A stretch of DNA of 64,000 nt from Alisma plantago-aquatica (lineage: Eukaryota; Streptophyta; Magnoliopsida; Alismatales; Alismataceae): contig OY856409.1 in NCBI GenBank assembly GCA_963693085.1, positions 239,684,558 through 239,748,557 of the forward strand. The letters are read 5' to 3'. Of this stretch, positions 33,601-43,456 are shown piece after piece (position 1 is the first letter of the stretch; each line of letters begins with the position of its first letter). The translations under genes and the position numbers were made by a program. Below the pieces are notes generated by a model. It was given only the letters and a program-made list of their open reading frames with translations. It was not told the DNA's origin and ran no database searches.

Positions 33601-34160
33601 TCAATGTACTAATTGCATATATTTGTGCATATTAGATTAGGATTTTCGACCACTTAATTGAGTAGTCAAATTAGGACAAAGTGAAGGTAATTGACCGAAA
33701 AGTGGCTAAAAATCGCAAAAATGAGAAGCACTTGTATAGTACTTAGCAACGATAGTTTGGCTCGATGCTCATTTTTTGTCACCTCGTGGCTCGCTTTCTT
33801 TCTCGGGCAATGTGTTATTCATTCTTCATGGCTAGTGTTAAAATTGACTGACGACCATTCTCTTGCTTGACTCACGTAATGCAAGTGCATGCATGCGATG
33901 GCCGCCATCGACCGGTTGCTATGGCTCTCTTTCGACTAAGGCTTAAAAGCCAATCTGTCCGAGGAACGTGAGAAGCGAGCATGCTCATTGCTTTCGGCTA
34001 TGGGTGGACCATTATTCTTTCTATCAAACCGCTTTGTTCTATGTGGTCTTCTTCTTGTAAATGATTTTCTAGGTGTCTCTAATGATGGTTTGGTTAAGAA
34101 GATGACTACCAAGAGTGTCTTCTTCTTGTAAATGATTTTCAGTGTTATATGTGCTTGTTA
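33601..34160. other. Low-copy-looking spacer
   Basis: No gene recognised. More balanced base composition than the repeats. The block GTCTTCTTCTTGTAAATGAT occurs twice (34048 and 34117). Confidence 0.4.
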
Positions 34161-34454
34161 TCAGGATTCGTACTCTTTTGTTAGTTTCTTCTTTCTTGCT
34201 TGCTTCATGATATTTCTGATACCGTGGTTTCTTAATTCTCCGTGAACTCTCAATTCAAACCGCTTACGGCGGTGACTTGTTCTTTCTGCGAAGGGTAATG
34301 GTAACAAGCCCCTCTCTACCCTCTTTCTTTGAACTTTAATCATCCATACAAAACTTTCCCAAAGCTGCCATCGCCAATAAGACAAGAAACATGTACTTGA
34401 GCATGTCAATAATTGAAGTAAAGAGGGAGTCGGATCAAGTGGTAGTCCCTCCAA
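34161..34454 (-). pseudogene. Protein-kinase fragment, frame-broken
   Basis: On the minus strand near 34381-34343 a frame reads LIGDGSFGKVLYG, the Gly-rich ATP-binding loop of receptor-type protein kinases, followed by a stop and LKFKE. In the neighbouring frame about 80 bases on, RFELRVHGELRNHGIRNIMK resembles the alpha-C helix block of such kinases (family: F-x-x-E-V-x-x-L-x-x-I-R-H-R-N-I-V). The distance is right for a kinase N-lobe. The 97-aa open piece over this region is in the second frame. Nothing of the C-lobe follows. It is probably a relic of a receptor-like kinase gene; the match is short and could be partly chance. Confidence 0.4.
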
Positions 34455-34625
34455 CTGCGATTAATTAATTGAGAAGAAAAAAGTTGGATCTCTTGTGTAC
34501 TCAACGTCGCTCACATTGGATGGGGACGGGCAGAGGGCAGCATTATTAGGCGAAAGAAAAGGCGAGATTTGGTAGCGCTACCAGAGAACAAGCAAACTTG
34601 TTAATACTATACAGTGTGTTCGACA

Positions 34626-34637
34626 TTTCGATATTGA
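34626..34637. repeat. Flanking direct repeat, left (TTTCGATATTGA)
   Basis: The same 12 bases occur at 47551-47562. Because the DNA between carries inverted end sequences, I read this as a target-site duplication, slightly longer than the usual 8-11 bp of Mutator-like elements. Confidence 0.5.
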
Positions 34638-34658
34638 AAATGATCTCGTCACGCGCAG

Positions 34659-34890
34659 CACCCTCACGCGCGGGTGCTACGCACGACCAGGTAGTTTTGA
34701 GGGGGGTGGTTTGAGGTGTATGATGTGGCGTGTTTTAATTAGATGAGTAGGTGGATGTTATGTAATTGATAAATAAATTTATTTTGCTTATAACTTTTGA
34801 ACCATGATAAAAAATTTAATGAAACAAAGACCATTGGATTCGTTATGAAAAATACATTCCAACAAGACTAATATTGATACATTTTAAACT
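34659..34890 (+). repeat. Left terminal inverted repeat
   Basis: Shares with the reverse complement of 47360-47535 the blocks CTCACGCGCG, GATAAATAAATTT, GCTTATAA, AATGAAACAAA and CAA-ACTAAT-TTGA, in the same order and spacing. Confidence 0.65.
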
Positions 34891-35119
34891 AAAAAATACA
34901 AAAATGATATGAATAAGTGATGCGATGAGAGAGAAAATTGTTTTGTTTATAATTTCTAAACTGTGATAAATTTTTGAACAAAATAAAAGCATTAAATTTG
35001 TGATATAAAATGTATTCAAATAAGAGTAATGTTGATATACAAATGGCTGAAAACGCCTAAAAAGGTTAAATAGTGTCCAAAATGGCTAAATAGCGTCCAA
35101 AAATGGCCAAAATTATTGA

Positions 35120-35814
35120 GTGTCAAATCAACTTATTTGGGCGTCGTTATGTTATTTTTTATTGTCAATACCTTATTTGGATGTCATCTTTATACTTCTG
35201 GGTGTTAATGAACCATTGTGGGCGTTAATTAACCATCTTTGTGTGTCAATTCGTCATCTTTATATTTATGGGTGTCAATGAACTATTTTGGGCGTCAATT
35301 AACTATTTTGGGTATCAATAGTCATTTATAGGCGTCTTTATACTTTTGGGTATCAATGAACCATTTTGGGCATCAATTAACCATCTTTGGGTGTTGATTA
35401 GTCATTTTTGGGTGCCATTAAGTTGTTATTGGGTATGAAGTACCCTTATACCCTATTTAACGTATAAAACCGTATTTGGGTGTCATTAAGTTGTTCTTGG
35501 GTGTCGAACAGACCTATTTGGATGTCGTTATGTTGCTTTTATTGTCAATACCTTATTTGGGCGTCATCTTTATACTTCTGGGTGTCAATGAACTATTTTG
35601 AGCGTCAATTAATTATCTTTGGGTGTCAATAGTCATTTATGAGTGTCATAGCATCTAAAAATGACTAAATAGTGCTCAAAAATGGCAAAATAGCGTCTAA
35701 AAATTTTTGTTTGTCAATACCATAGTTGGGTGCCATCTTTATATTTCTGAGTGTCAATGAACCATTTTGGATGTCAATTAACCATTTTTGGATATTAATA
35801 GTCATTTATGGGTG
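35120..35814 (+). repeat. Degenerate minisatellite, TTTGGGTGTCAATTAACCAT type
   Basis: Around twenty to thirty copies of a 20-25-base unit with GGGTGTCAAT or GGGCGTCAAT followed by GAACCAT or TAACCAT. The field continues at 47205-47335 in the same orientation, so the LINE landed inside it. Confidence 0.7.
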
Positions 35815-35830
35815 CCCTTATGTTGTTTTT
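35815..35830. repeat. LINE target-site duplication, left (16 bp)
   Basis: CCCTTATGTTGTTTTT, identical to 47187-47202. Confidence 0.88.
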
Positions 35831-35929
35831 TTTTTGGAAAATTGGGTAAATATATTCCAAAAACCCCCTAAAATGGGACAAAGTTACAAATCACACCCTC
35901 ACGTGTGACTACAACCTACTAAGAACTGG

Positions 35930-36688
35930 TTACAACAGATCCCAATTCCTAGCAATAATAGGAGGAATATCAAGATATGATTTAAAAGCAAAATACATTC
36001 CCTTGATCTCTAAAGCTAGACGGTTGAAGATGACCACAAAGTCGGAAGCGCCACCATTATGAAGTTGTTTATTACGCTCCTCCCAAATGAAGTGGACAGC
36101 ACCAGTAATGGCCCAAAGCTCGATAGTTCTTGATTGTTTGGACATGTTGTCGAGGTCCATAAGGCAGCCATGTAAAGAATAAGAAGATCTGATATTGAAT
36201 TTGAGTTGAGAACGACCCCATATGTATTTCCAGAATTTACAGTCCTCAAATAAGTGTGCAGTGGAATCATTGTGTTGGCCACAAAGTAAACAAGCAGGAA
36301 TAGGAGTCCCTGACCAAGAGTTAATCTTTTTAAAGGTAGGAAGGACGTTGGCAAGAGCTCTAAAAGAAGTGAGGCTCCATCTAGGATAGTGCTTAGACAT
36401 CCAAAGATTCTCAAAGGACTTGTCAGTAGGACGCTTTTGCCTTGTATTATCCCATAGGTCACTACCCGCCCACATGGAGAAGGAGGGCCAAAGAGAGACT
36501 AAATGCCTATGACAAGTAGAGGCTTTATTGGAAGCAGCAACTAGGGAAGACCCATACCTCCAAGACATCCAAGTGCTCCATATGCATTGTTTCTGATTGA
36601 ACTTCTCAATTCGACGTAGAGTATGATAGTCAGCAAGTTCATCTAATCTTTTAAGACCAATACCTCCTTCACCATAAGGATAGGCCAG
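35930..36688 (-). pseudogene. LINE ORF2, zf-RVT C-terminal part
   Basis: Last part of ORF2, in the same frame as the RT thumb upstream but cut off by a TGA at 36691-36689. It contains YGEGGIGLKRLDELADYHTL, typical of the segment after the reverse transcriptase, and the zinc-binding block CLLCGQHNDSTAHLFEDCKF with W-x2-I-W following (Cys-x2-Cys-x7-His-x4-Cys). It ends IIARNWDLL and a stop at 35930, a typical plant L1 terminus. The methionine at 36568 is internal. Confidence 0.88.
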
Positions 36689-37037
36689 TCATGACCAGCA
36701 GGAGGGGTGCACCGAGCTACCCCACAGGAAGTCGGAGAGAAGCAGTTCCATATGATATAGGATAGTTGGAGGTATGTCTCCCATACGTAACCAGTAGCTA
36801 ATCAAACTCATGGCACAGTGCTTAATGAGGACAAGGCGTCCTGCCATTGAGATTTTAGATCCAGGCCATCTCTGTATCATGTCTCTAAGTTTGTCTAGGC
36901 ATTCATGAAAGTGACGTCTCCTGAGATTGCCGCCAACCAAAGGAAATCCAAGATATTTTGTGGGCCAAGTGCCTTGTTGAATACCCAAGCAACTGAGTAG
37001 AGCATCCTTATTACGGCAAGAAGTAGATAGGAAGATA
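36689..37037 (-). pseudogene. LINE ORF2, RT thumb after the copia insertion
   Basis: Continuation of the reverse transcriptase on the far side of the nested copia element. It reads GTWPTKYLGFPLVGGNL, the conserved block after the palm in L1 reverse transcriptases, then MIQRWPGSKISMAGRLVLIK and SDFLWGSS. With one copy of the 5-bp duplication taken away the frame runs on from 43457. It stops at the TGA at 36691-36689. Confidence 0.9.
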
Positions 37038-37042
37038 TGTGT
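37038..37042. repeat. Copia target-site duplication, left (TGTGT)
   Basis: Identical to 43452-43456. Confidence 0.88.
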
Positions 37043-38492
37043 TGAAAAACACTAGAGGGGGGTGAATAGAGTTTTAAAGTTATTTTAACAATTATTTAAC
37101 TCAAACAACCAACCACAAGAATATTGGACAAGGGGACAAGGATTTAGAGTGGTTCCTACCTTAGCAAATACTAAGGTAGTCAGTCCACTACCCGGTCGCT
37201 TACCCAACCGGGATTTGGAAAGAATTTAATTTTATTACCTTGCAAGGACTTTACATAAAATTACAATTCTTTCCCTAAACCCTTCAAGTAGCCTTCACCT
37301 TGAAGTAATTGCACCAACCTTGAAGCAGCCTTCACCTAGAAGTAATTGCACCAACCTTGAAGCAGCCTTCCTCCTGAAGTAGCTTCCCGTTGCAATAACC
37401 TTCTTGAAGTAGCTTCCCGTTGCAATAGCCTTCTTGAAGTAGCTTGAAGTCCACCTTCTCCTCCCAGAAGAACCTTCTCCAATCCGCAGCCTCCAACCCT
37501 AGGAGTAGCAAGGAGAATACAAAGAATAAAAGGAACAAGAAGGAAAATGGAAATTACAACTTATCCTTTGAAGCACAAGGCTTGATTTGCCTATATCAAG
37601 CGTATTGATCTTCTAACCAATGAGTGTAGAAGTGTAAGTGCTGTGGAAAGGAGATGCTAGCCTATAGGACACGAAATTTGAGCAATGGGAATGAATGACC
37701 AATGTTGGAATTGCTCTATTGCTCAAAATAGATTGCCAATGAGTATTCAAGCTCAAGTATAGCAAAAGTGTAGCTTAGATGTATTTAGGTGTCCTAAGGC
37801 ATGTCCTATTTATAGGAATGGCCTACAAGTGCTTAAGAACATTCTAAACACTTTCTAGGGGGTTCTAAGTGCTTAACTAGCCTTTAGGTATAAGTTAGTT
37901 GCATTAGTAACGGCTAGTTACTTTATTCTGCAGTTGTTGTCAGAGTCCATCTCGGTCGAGAAATTGTCGACCGAGATACCTACTCGGTCGAAGTTTTGTC
38001 GACCGACAGGCTCTCTGGATCAAGTGTTAGCAACGTTCATTTCCAACTGTCAACTACCTTATCTGCTGTGTCTAACGGCTACTTGGGTCTTTCTTGGTCG
38101 AGAAGTTTGTCACCCGAGAGTGTCTCGGTCGAGGAGTTTGTCGGCCGAGATTGACCCTGTTTCAATCTTTCAATTAAGGCACTAAGTGTGTGTATGAGTG
38201 TGCATATGTGACACTATTGAAGGGGATGACCTATCTAGGTGTGGTGATTGGCTAGGGAAGATCTAACGCTTGATTTACATGAAGTCTAAGTACTTGTACA
38301 TTATATATTTGTACAAGTTTACAATTGATTACATTTCATGACATTTACAATCATTCAAGCATATAGATTCCCTAGAGCTTTGTCATCCACCTCATTCCTG
38401 CAACACTCAAGTAGCACGTTAGATTAACAAGAATGAAATGTTTGTCATCATCGAAACAAAGGGATTTATCATAATGTCCAATTTATCCAACA
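37043..38492 (-). repeat. 3' LTR of the gag-only copia element
   Basis: 1,450 bp from TGAAAAACAC to TTATCCAACA. It includes TATA (37805-37816, CCTATAAATAGG on minus) and the palindromic CTCGGTCGAG/CTCGACCGAG cluster at 37940-38160. An eightfold CTT-GAAG-rich degenerate repeat lies at 37280-37450. Confidence 0.95.
37940..38160. repeat. Palindromic CTCGGTCGA cluster, 3' LTR
   Basis: Four near-dyads, CTCGGTCGAGAAATTGTCGA type, at about 37951, 37982, 38091 and 38124, upstream (minus sense) of the TATA box. Confidence 0.8.
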
Positions 38493-38493
38493 A

Positions 38494-38507
38494 TCTCCCC
38501 CTTTTTG
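38494..38507 (-). promoter_or_regulatory. Polypurine tract of the gag-only element
   Basis: Minus strand CAAAAAGGGGGAGATT at the edge of the 3' LTR, a textbook copia tract. Confidence 0.85.
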
Positions 38508-40264
38508 AAGATGACAAACATTTCCTAAATATGAAATAAGGAAAGATAAAGCATGTGAGTTTCATACCTGAGGATTAGCTTTTGTAGCCATTCTTGTTTT
38601 GCAAGTAAGTGTTGGCTAAGATGTTATGAAACTCATTTACTCATTTATATTTTTTATTTTATATTCTTTCTCCCCCTTTGTCATTTCAAAAAGATATCCA
38701 AGTTGAATATTCTATATTTCTTCTCCCCCTTAATTTTATACTATGCTCCCCCTTAGATAGATATTCTATTAGGAACATGGATTTAATATCATTTTTGTCT
38801 AATTTAGCCACAATTTGTTTCTCAATCATTTGCAAAGGATGTTAAGCCTTGAAATGATATGAGATCCTGTTAGGTTCATGACATATGTATTGATTTCTCA
38901 CCCATTTTACAAGGGATGTTAAACCCTGAAAATGAAATGAGAATCCTTTAATCTTACAGTACATAAAGATGTCTCTAACCAAATGTACGGGATGTTAAGC
39001 CCTGATTTGTTTAGAGAATTCCTTTAAGAACATGATATATCATTTTTATGAAATTTGTAGATTTCTTCATAACCAAGAGTCAAAATACTAAGGTCATAAC
39101 TAGCTTCAAATGATGTTTACCATGTTTTTGTAAGCTTCTTAATCAAATAATCAAATTTGTTTTATGAGATCCCCCTTAATCTTACAATTTAAAGCAATTT
39201 AAAGCTTCTAAGGTCACATAAGATTTTAAATTTTGATTTTGACCTTTATCAAAAGTATACTAAGATTAAGTACAATAAAATGATGTCCAAATAAGCATTT
39301 TGTCAAGGCTTATTTTAGGTCGACCTTGACTTTGACCATAGCGCCCCTTGGTCAAATTTTATTTCAACCAAGAGGCAAATGTTGCAGATTGCACATTTGA
39401 ACATTCAAATATTAAGTATAATTCCTATAGGTAGCTTAAAGAGATATCAATTCTTTGAGTGAAACTTATTATGAATGATGTCCCTTAATATCAAGTCCTA
39501 TTTCTTTTTGTGATCTTGTGTTCAGATTAATCATGTGATTCTTCAAGAAAATATATACTCTTGAAAGCAAGATTAATGTCTCAAGTTCTTAAAATACCAA
39601 TAGAGAAATTTTATCTTATGTGTTAATAAGCATTGACATTCTTGTTCTAAAGCAACATGTGAAATAGTGAACACATATGTATGATGATAGAACATTTGAA
39701 TCATGAAATTCAATACAATGTTGCTATGTAGATATGTCAAGGAATACTTAGAGTAAACCATGAAAACAATAATTTTCCTTGACTAAAGAAAATATGATTC
39801 ATAACATAGATGAAAATATTCTCATATAAGTGTTCAAGATAATTGTTCATGCCTAACCAGCTTTTTCAACAAACAGTCTTCTTATAGCACAATTTTCATA
39901 AATATCTATCTTAACTTATGATGGAAAACTTTAATATATTGTGTTCCAAGAATGATTTCCAGAATTTATTCTTATTTTGCATGTAAAACAACAAATAGAT
40001 AGCCACTTGATCAATCAAAAAGAATTATTCCGCAATTTTACTGCAGACTAAAATCATTGACCTGCTCGGTCGAAGATTTCTCGATCGACTGACTGCTCGG
40101 TCGAAGATTTCTCGACCGATCAGGTTTCTGTATTGTTTTCAAAACTATTTATTGATTCCAAGTAAAATAAGATTATGTAAGTTAGAGCTCGATTGTGTTG
40201 AGATATGACATTTGTATATCAAGAATCAGTTTAGGTCAAATCTCAACTAGTTAAATTTAAGCTT
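38508..40264 (-). other. Noncoding internal region where pol would be
   Basis: 1.75 kb of AT-rich DNA between the gag stop and the polypurine tract, without any pol motif in either strand that I can see. At 40060-40135 it carries two more CGGTCGAAGATTTCTCGA palindromic units followed by CAGGTTTCTGTATTG. Confidence 0.7.
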
Positions 40265-41953
40265 CTAAGTTTTAGGAATCCAAGCTAAATCATCATTCTT
40301 TTTCTTATATGGGCATGAGAATGAATAATGTCCAAGACGCATGCAATAATGACAACTGATAGAGTCAACTTCATTTCTCTTTCTAGGAATTGTGTTCCTA
40401 GGTACAAACATAATCTTAGTCTTGGATGCTTTAGCTCTTTTGGGTTTATTTCTCTTTGGATCATATCCTAATCCTCTTCTTTCATTATAACTAGAGGAAA
40501 TTTTCAGAATATTTTCAAGCATGTCATTTCCTCTTAACTCATTTACATTTCTTTGTAACTTAGCAATATCATCTATCTTCTTGTTTATATCTTTCTTTGC
40601 TTGATCTAAATCAGATACTAGAGAGTTTCTTTCTTTGACAACCTCATCATAATCTAAGTGTGAACATAGAACATGTTGTTTCTGAAGATCATTCACTTGA
40701 GTTTGCAAATTTAACTTTTCTACAGAAAGAAGATTGCAATTAGCTTCTACCGATTTTAACTTAAGATCATAATCTTCATTTTCCTTTTTGAGATTTTCAT
40801 TTTCAGATGCAAGAGCAAGAAGTTTAACATTTAAATCATTATTTTCTTTATTTGATTTCTTAAGTTTCTTCTTGCACTCAATATATTTCTCATGAGTATC
40901 TTGAAGACTAGCAATTAGATCTTCTTTTGGTAGATCAAAAAGACTTACCTCTTCTTCTTCTTCTTCATTTGTTGTAGCAATGAGGCATTCTACCTCTTCT
41001 TTTCCATCATCACTATCATCACTTGAATCATCCCATGCGGCTTTATATACGCTTTCTTTCTTTTTGTGAGATGATTTCTTCCCTTTCTTGAGTTTTGGAC
41101 AATCACCTTTCATGTGTCCCTTTTTACCACATTCAAAGAACCTGGAAGATGAAACACTAGAAGTTTTATTAGTTTTAAAACTTTTATATTGATTACCATT
41201 TACAATGAGAGTTTCTTCTTCATTATCATCTTCACTTGTGTCATGATTGTCCTTGGTTGATGCTTTGAATGCAATGTCCTTCTTTTTCCCTTGTTGACGT
41301 TCACGTTCTCTTCTTTCTTCCTCTTCTAAAGTTGCCTCATGAGCTTCTAGATTGCCAATGAGTTGCTCCATTTTCAGTTTAGTGAGATCATTAGCTTCTT
41401 CAATGGCTGTCACCTTGGGCTTGTATTTGGGAGGAAGTGATCGAAGTACCTTTGACACCTGATCTTCTTCAAGAACAGTTTTTCCTAAGGCATTCAAACC
41501 ATTAACCATAGAAGAGAATTTTGCAAACATTTCACTAATGGATTCATTTGGATCCATACAAAAGTGTTCAAACTTCTGTTTAAGCATACTAATCTTAGAA
41601 TTCTTAACTTGAACCGTACCTTCATAAGTTATGGACAGTCTATGCCAAATGTCATAGGCTGTGTCACAGTTTGATATTCTATTAAATTCTCCTACTGAAA
41701 TTGAACAATATAAAATGCTTACAGGTTTGGCATTCATTTGAGCCGACTTTACCGTATTTGCATCCCACTCTGCATATTGCGTTTGAGGAAGCTCGTATGG
41801 GGTTGACACCATCCTCCATAAGTCCCAACTTATGCCTTGAAAGTAGAACTGCATCCTTCTCTTCCAATATGTGTAGTTTGTTCCATCAAACAATGGAGGC
41901 CTAGCAACAAATGTCCCTTCAAGATTAAGGTTGTTGAGCACCCCGTCACCCAT
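40265..41953 (-). CDS. Gag of the gag-only copia element (intact)
   Basis: 562 codons with no stop. It would form the virus-like particle and bind the RNA. Order: MGDGVLNNLNLEGTFVARPP and LFDGTNYTYWKRRM (copia Gag N-terminus), a UBN2-type core with YDIWHRLSITYEGT and LRSLPPKYKPKV, a zinc knuckle FFECGKKGHMKGDCP in which the first Cys reads Phe, an acidic stretch, a long coiled coil (about residues 345-470) and a second zinc knuckle CHYCMRLGHYSFSC with full CX2CX4HX4C. A Gag of this length with a coiled coil recalls Sirevirus/Maximus Gags. The start is supported by its position 30 bases from the primer site. The ORF fills the 5' third of the internal region alone. Confidence 0.93.
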   Translation of the reverse strand: MGDGVLNNLNLEGTFVARPPLFDGTNYTYWKRRMQFYFQGISWDLWRMVSTPYELPQTQYAEWDANTVKSAQMNAKPVSILYCSISVGEFNRISNCDTAYDIWHRLSITYEGTVQVKNSKISMLKQKFEHFCMDPNESISEMFAKFSSMVNGLNALGKTVLEEDQVSKVLRSLPPKYKPKVTAIEEANDLTKLKMEQLIGNLEAHEATLEEEERRERERQQGKKKDIAFKASTKDNHDTSEDDNEEETLIVNGNQYKSFKTNKTSSVSSSRFFECGKKGHMKGDCPKLKKGKKSSHKKKESVYKAAWDDSSDDSDDGKEEVECLIATTNEEEEEEVSLFDLPKEDLIASLQDTHEKYIECKKKLKKSNKENNDLNVKLLALASENENLKKENEDYDLKLKSVEANCNLLSVEKLNLQTQVNDLQKQHVLCSHLDYDEVVKERNSLVSDLDQAKKDINKKIDDIAKLQRNVNELRGNDMLENILKISSSYNERRGLGYDPKRNKPKRAKASKTKIMFVPRNTIPRKRNEVDSISCHYCMRLGHYSFSCPYKKKNDDLAWIPKT

Positions 41954-41983
41954 TCTTCAAGACCTTGTTAGGGTTCCTTGAAG

Positions 41984-41998
41984 CCTGCTCTGATACCA
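41984..41998 (-). promoter_or_regulatory. Primer-binding site, tRNA-iMet
   Basis: Minus strand TGGTATCAGAGCAGG, two bases inside the 5' LTR; perfect complement to the 3' end of plant initiator tRNA over the first 12 bases. Confidence 0.92.
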
Positions 41999-42000
41999 AT

Positions 42001-43451
42001 TGAAAAACACTAGAGGGGGGGTGAATAGAGTTTTAAAGTTATTTTAACAATTATTTAACTCAAACAACCAACCACAAGAATATTGGACAAGGGGACAAGG
42101 ATTTAGAGTGGTTCCTACCTTAGCAAATACTAAGGTAGTCAGTCCACTACCCGCTCGCTTACCCAACCGAGATTTGTAAAGAATTTAATTTTATTACCTT
42201 GCAAGGACTTTACATAAAATTACAATTCTTTCCCTAAACCCTTCAAGCAGCCTTCACCTTGAAGTAATTGCACCAACCTTGAAGCAACCTTCACCTAGAA
42301 GTAATTGCACCAACCTTAAAGCAGCCTTCCTCCTGAAGTAGCTTCCCGTTGCAATAGCCTTCTTGAAGTAGCTTCCCGTTGCAATAGCCTTCTTGAAGTA
42401 GCTTGAAGTCCACCTTCTCCTCCGAGAAGAACCTTCTCCAATCCGCAGCCTCCAACCCTAGGAGTAGCAAGGAGAATACAAAGAATAAAAGGAACAAGAA
42501 GGAAAATGGAAATTACAACTTATCCTTTGAAGCACAAGGCTTGATTTGCCTATATCAAGCGTATTGATCTTCTAACCAATGAGTGTAGAAGTGTAAGTGA
42601 TGTGGAAAGGAGATGCTAGCCTATAGGACACGAAATTTGAGCAATGGGAATGAATGGTCAATGTTGGAATTGCTCTATTGCTCAAAACAGATTGCCAATG
42701 AGTATTCAAGCTCAAGTATAGCACAAGTGTAGCTTAGATGTATTTAGGTGTCCTAAGGCATGTCCTATTTATAGGAATGGCCTACAAGTACTTAAGGACG
42801 TTCTAAACACTTTCTAGGGGGTTCTAAGTGCTTAACTAGCCGTTAGGTATAAGTTAGTTGCATTAGTAACGGCTAGTTACTTTATTCTACAGTTGTTGTC
42901 AAAGTCCATCTCGGTCGAGAAATTGTCGACCGAGATACCTACTCGGTCGAAGTTTTGTCGACCGACAGGCTCTCTGGATCAAGTGTTAGCAACGTTCATT
43001 TCCAACTATCAACTACCTTGTCTGCTGTGTCTAACGGCTACTTGGGTCTTTCTCGGTCGAGAAGTTTGTCGACCGAGAGTGTCTCGGTCGAGGAGTTTGT
43101 TGACCGAGATTGACCCTGTTTCAATCTTTCAATTAAGGCACTAAGTGTGTGTATGAGTGTGCATATGTGACACTATTGAAGGGGATGACCTATCTAGGTG
43201 TGGTGATTGGCTAGGGAAGATCTAACGCTTGATTTACATGAAGTCTAAGTACTTGTACATTATATATTTGTACAAGTTTACAATTGATTACATTTCATGA
43301 CATTTACAATCATTCAAGCATATAGATTCCCTAGAGCTTTGTCATTCACCTCATTCCTACAACACTCAAGTAGCACGTTAGATTAACAAGAATGAAATGT
43401 TTGTCATCATCGAAACAAAGGGATTTATCATAATGTCCAATTTATCCAACA
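42001..43451 (-). repeat. 5' LTR of the gag-only copia element
   Basis: 1,451 bp, partner of 37043-38492. TATA box CCTATAAATAGG on minus at 42775-42764, and a palindromic cluster at 42905-43115 in which the dyads are slightly more perfect than in the other LTR. Confidence 0.95.
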
Positions 43452-43456
43452 TGTGT
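43452..43456. repeat. Copia target-site duplication, right (TGTGT)
   Basis: Identical to 37038-37042. Confidence 0.88.

Larger units (their letters stand above)
37043..43451 (-). mobile_element. Gag-only copia-type element (TR-GAG-like), young
   Basis: 6.4 kb on minus with 1.45-kb LTRs, TG/CA ends, perfect TGTGT duplication, a perfect tRNA-iMet primer site and a clear polypurine tract. The internal part holds one intact 562-codon gag ORF and no trace of protease, integrase, RT or RNase H. This is the layout described as terminal-repeat retrotransposons with GAG domain (TR-GAG). The LTRs differ at about 28 of 1,450 positions by eye, so insertion was fairly recent. It must borrow Pol from a partner, which is not in this window. 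Confidence 0.9.

Noticed and set aside
31464..34513. Solo LTR from TGTAACGCCCC to GTCGCTCA with a CATTG duplication
   Set aside because: The 5-bp repeat fits but the inner ends do not form inverted repeats and the right end would run through the kinase-like fragment; probably chance.
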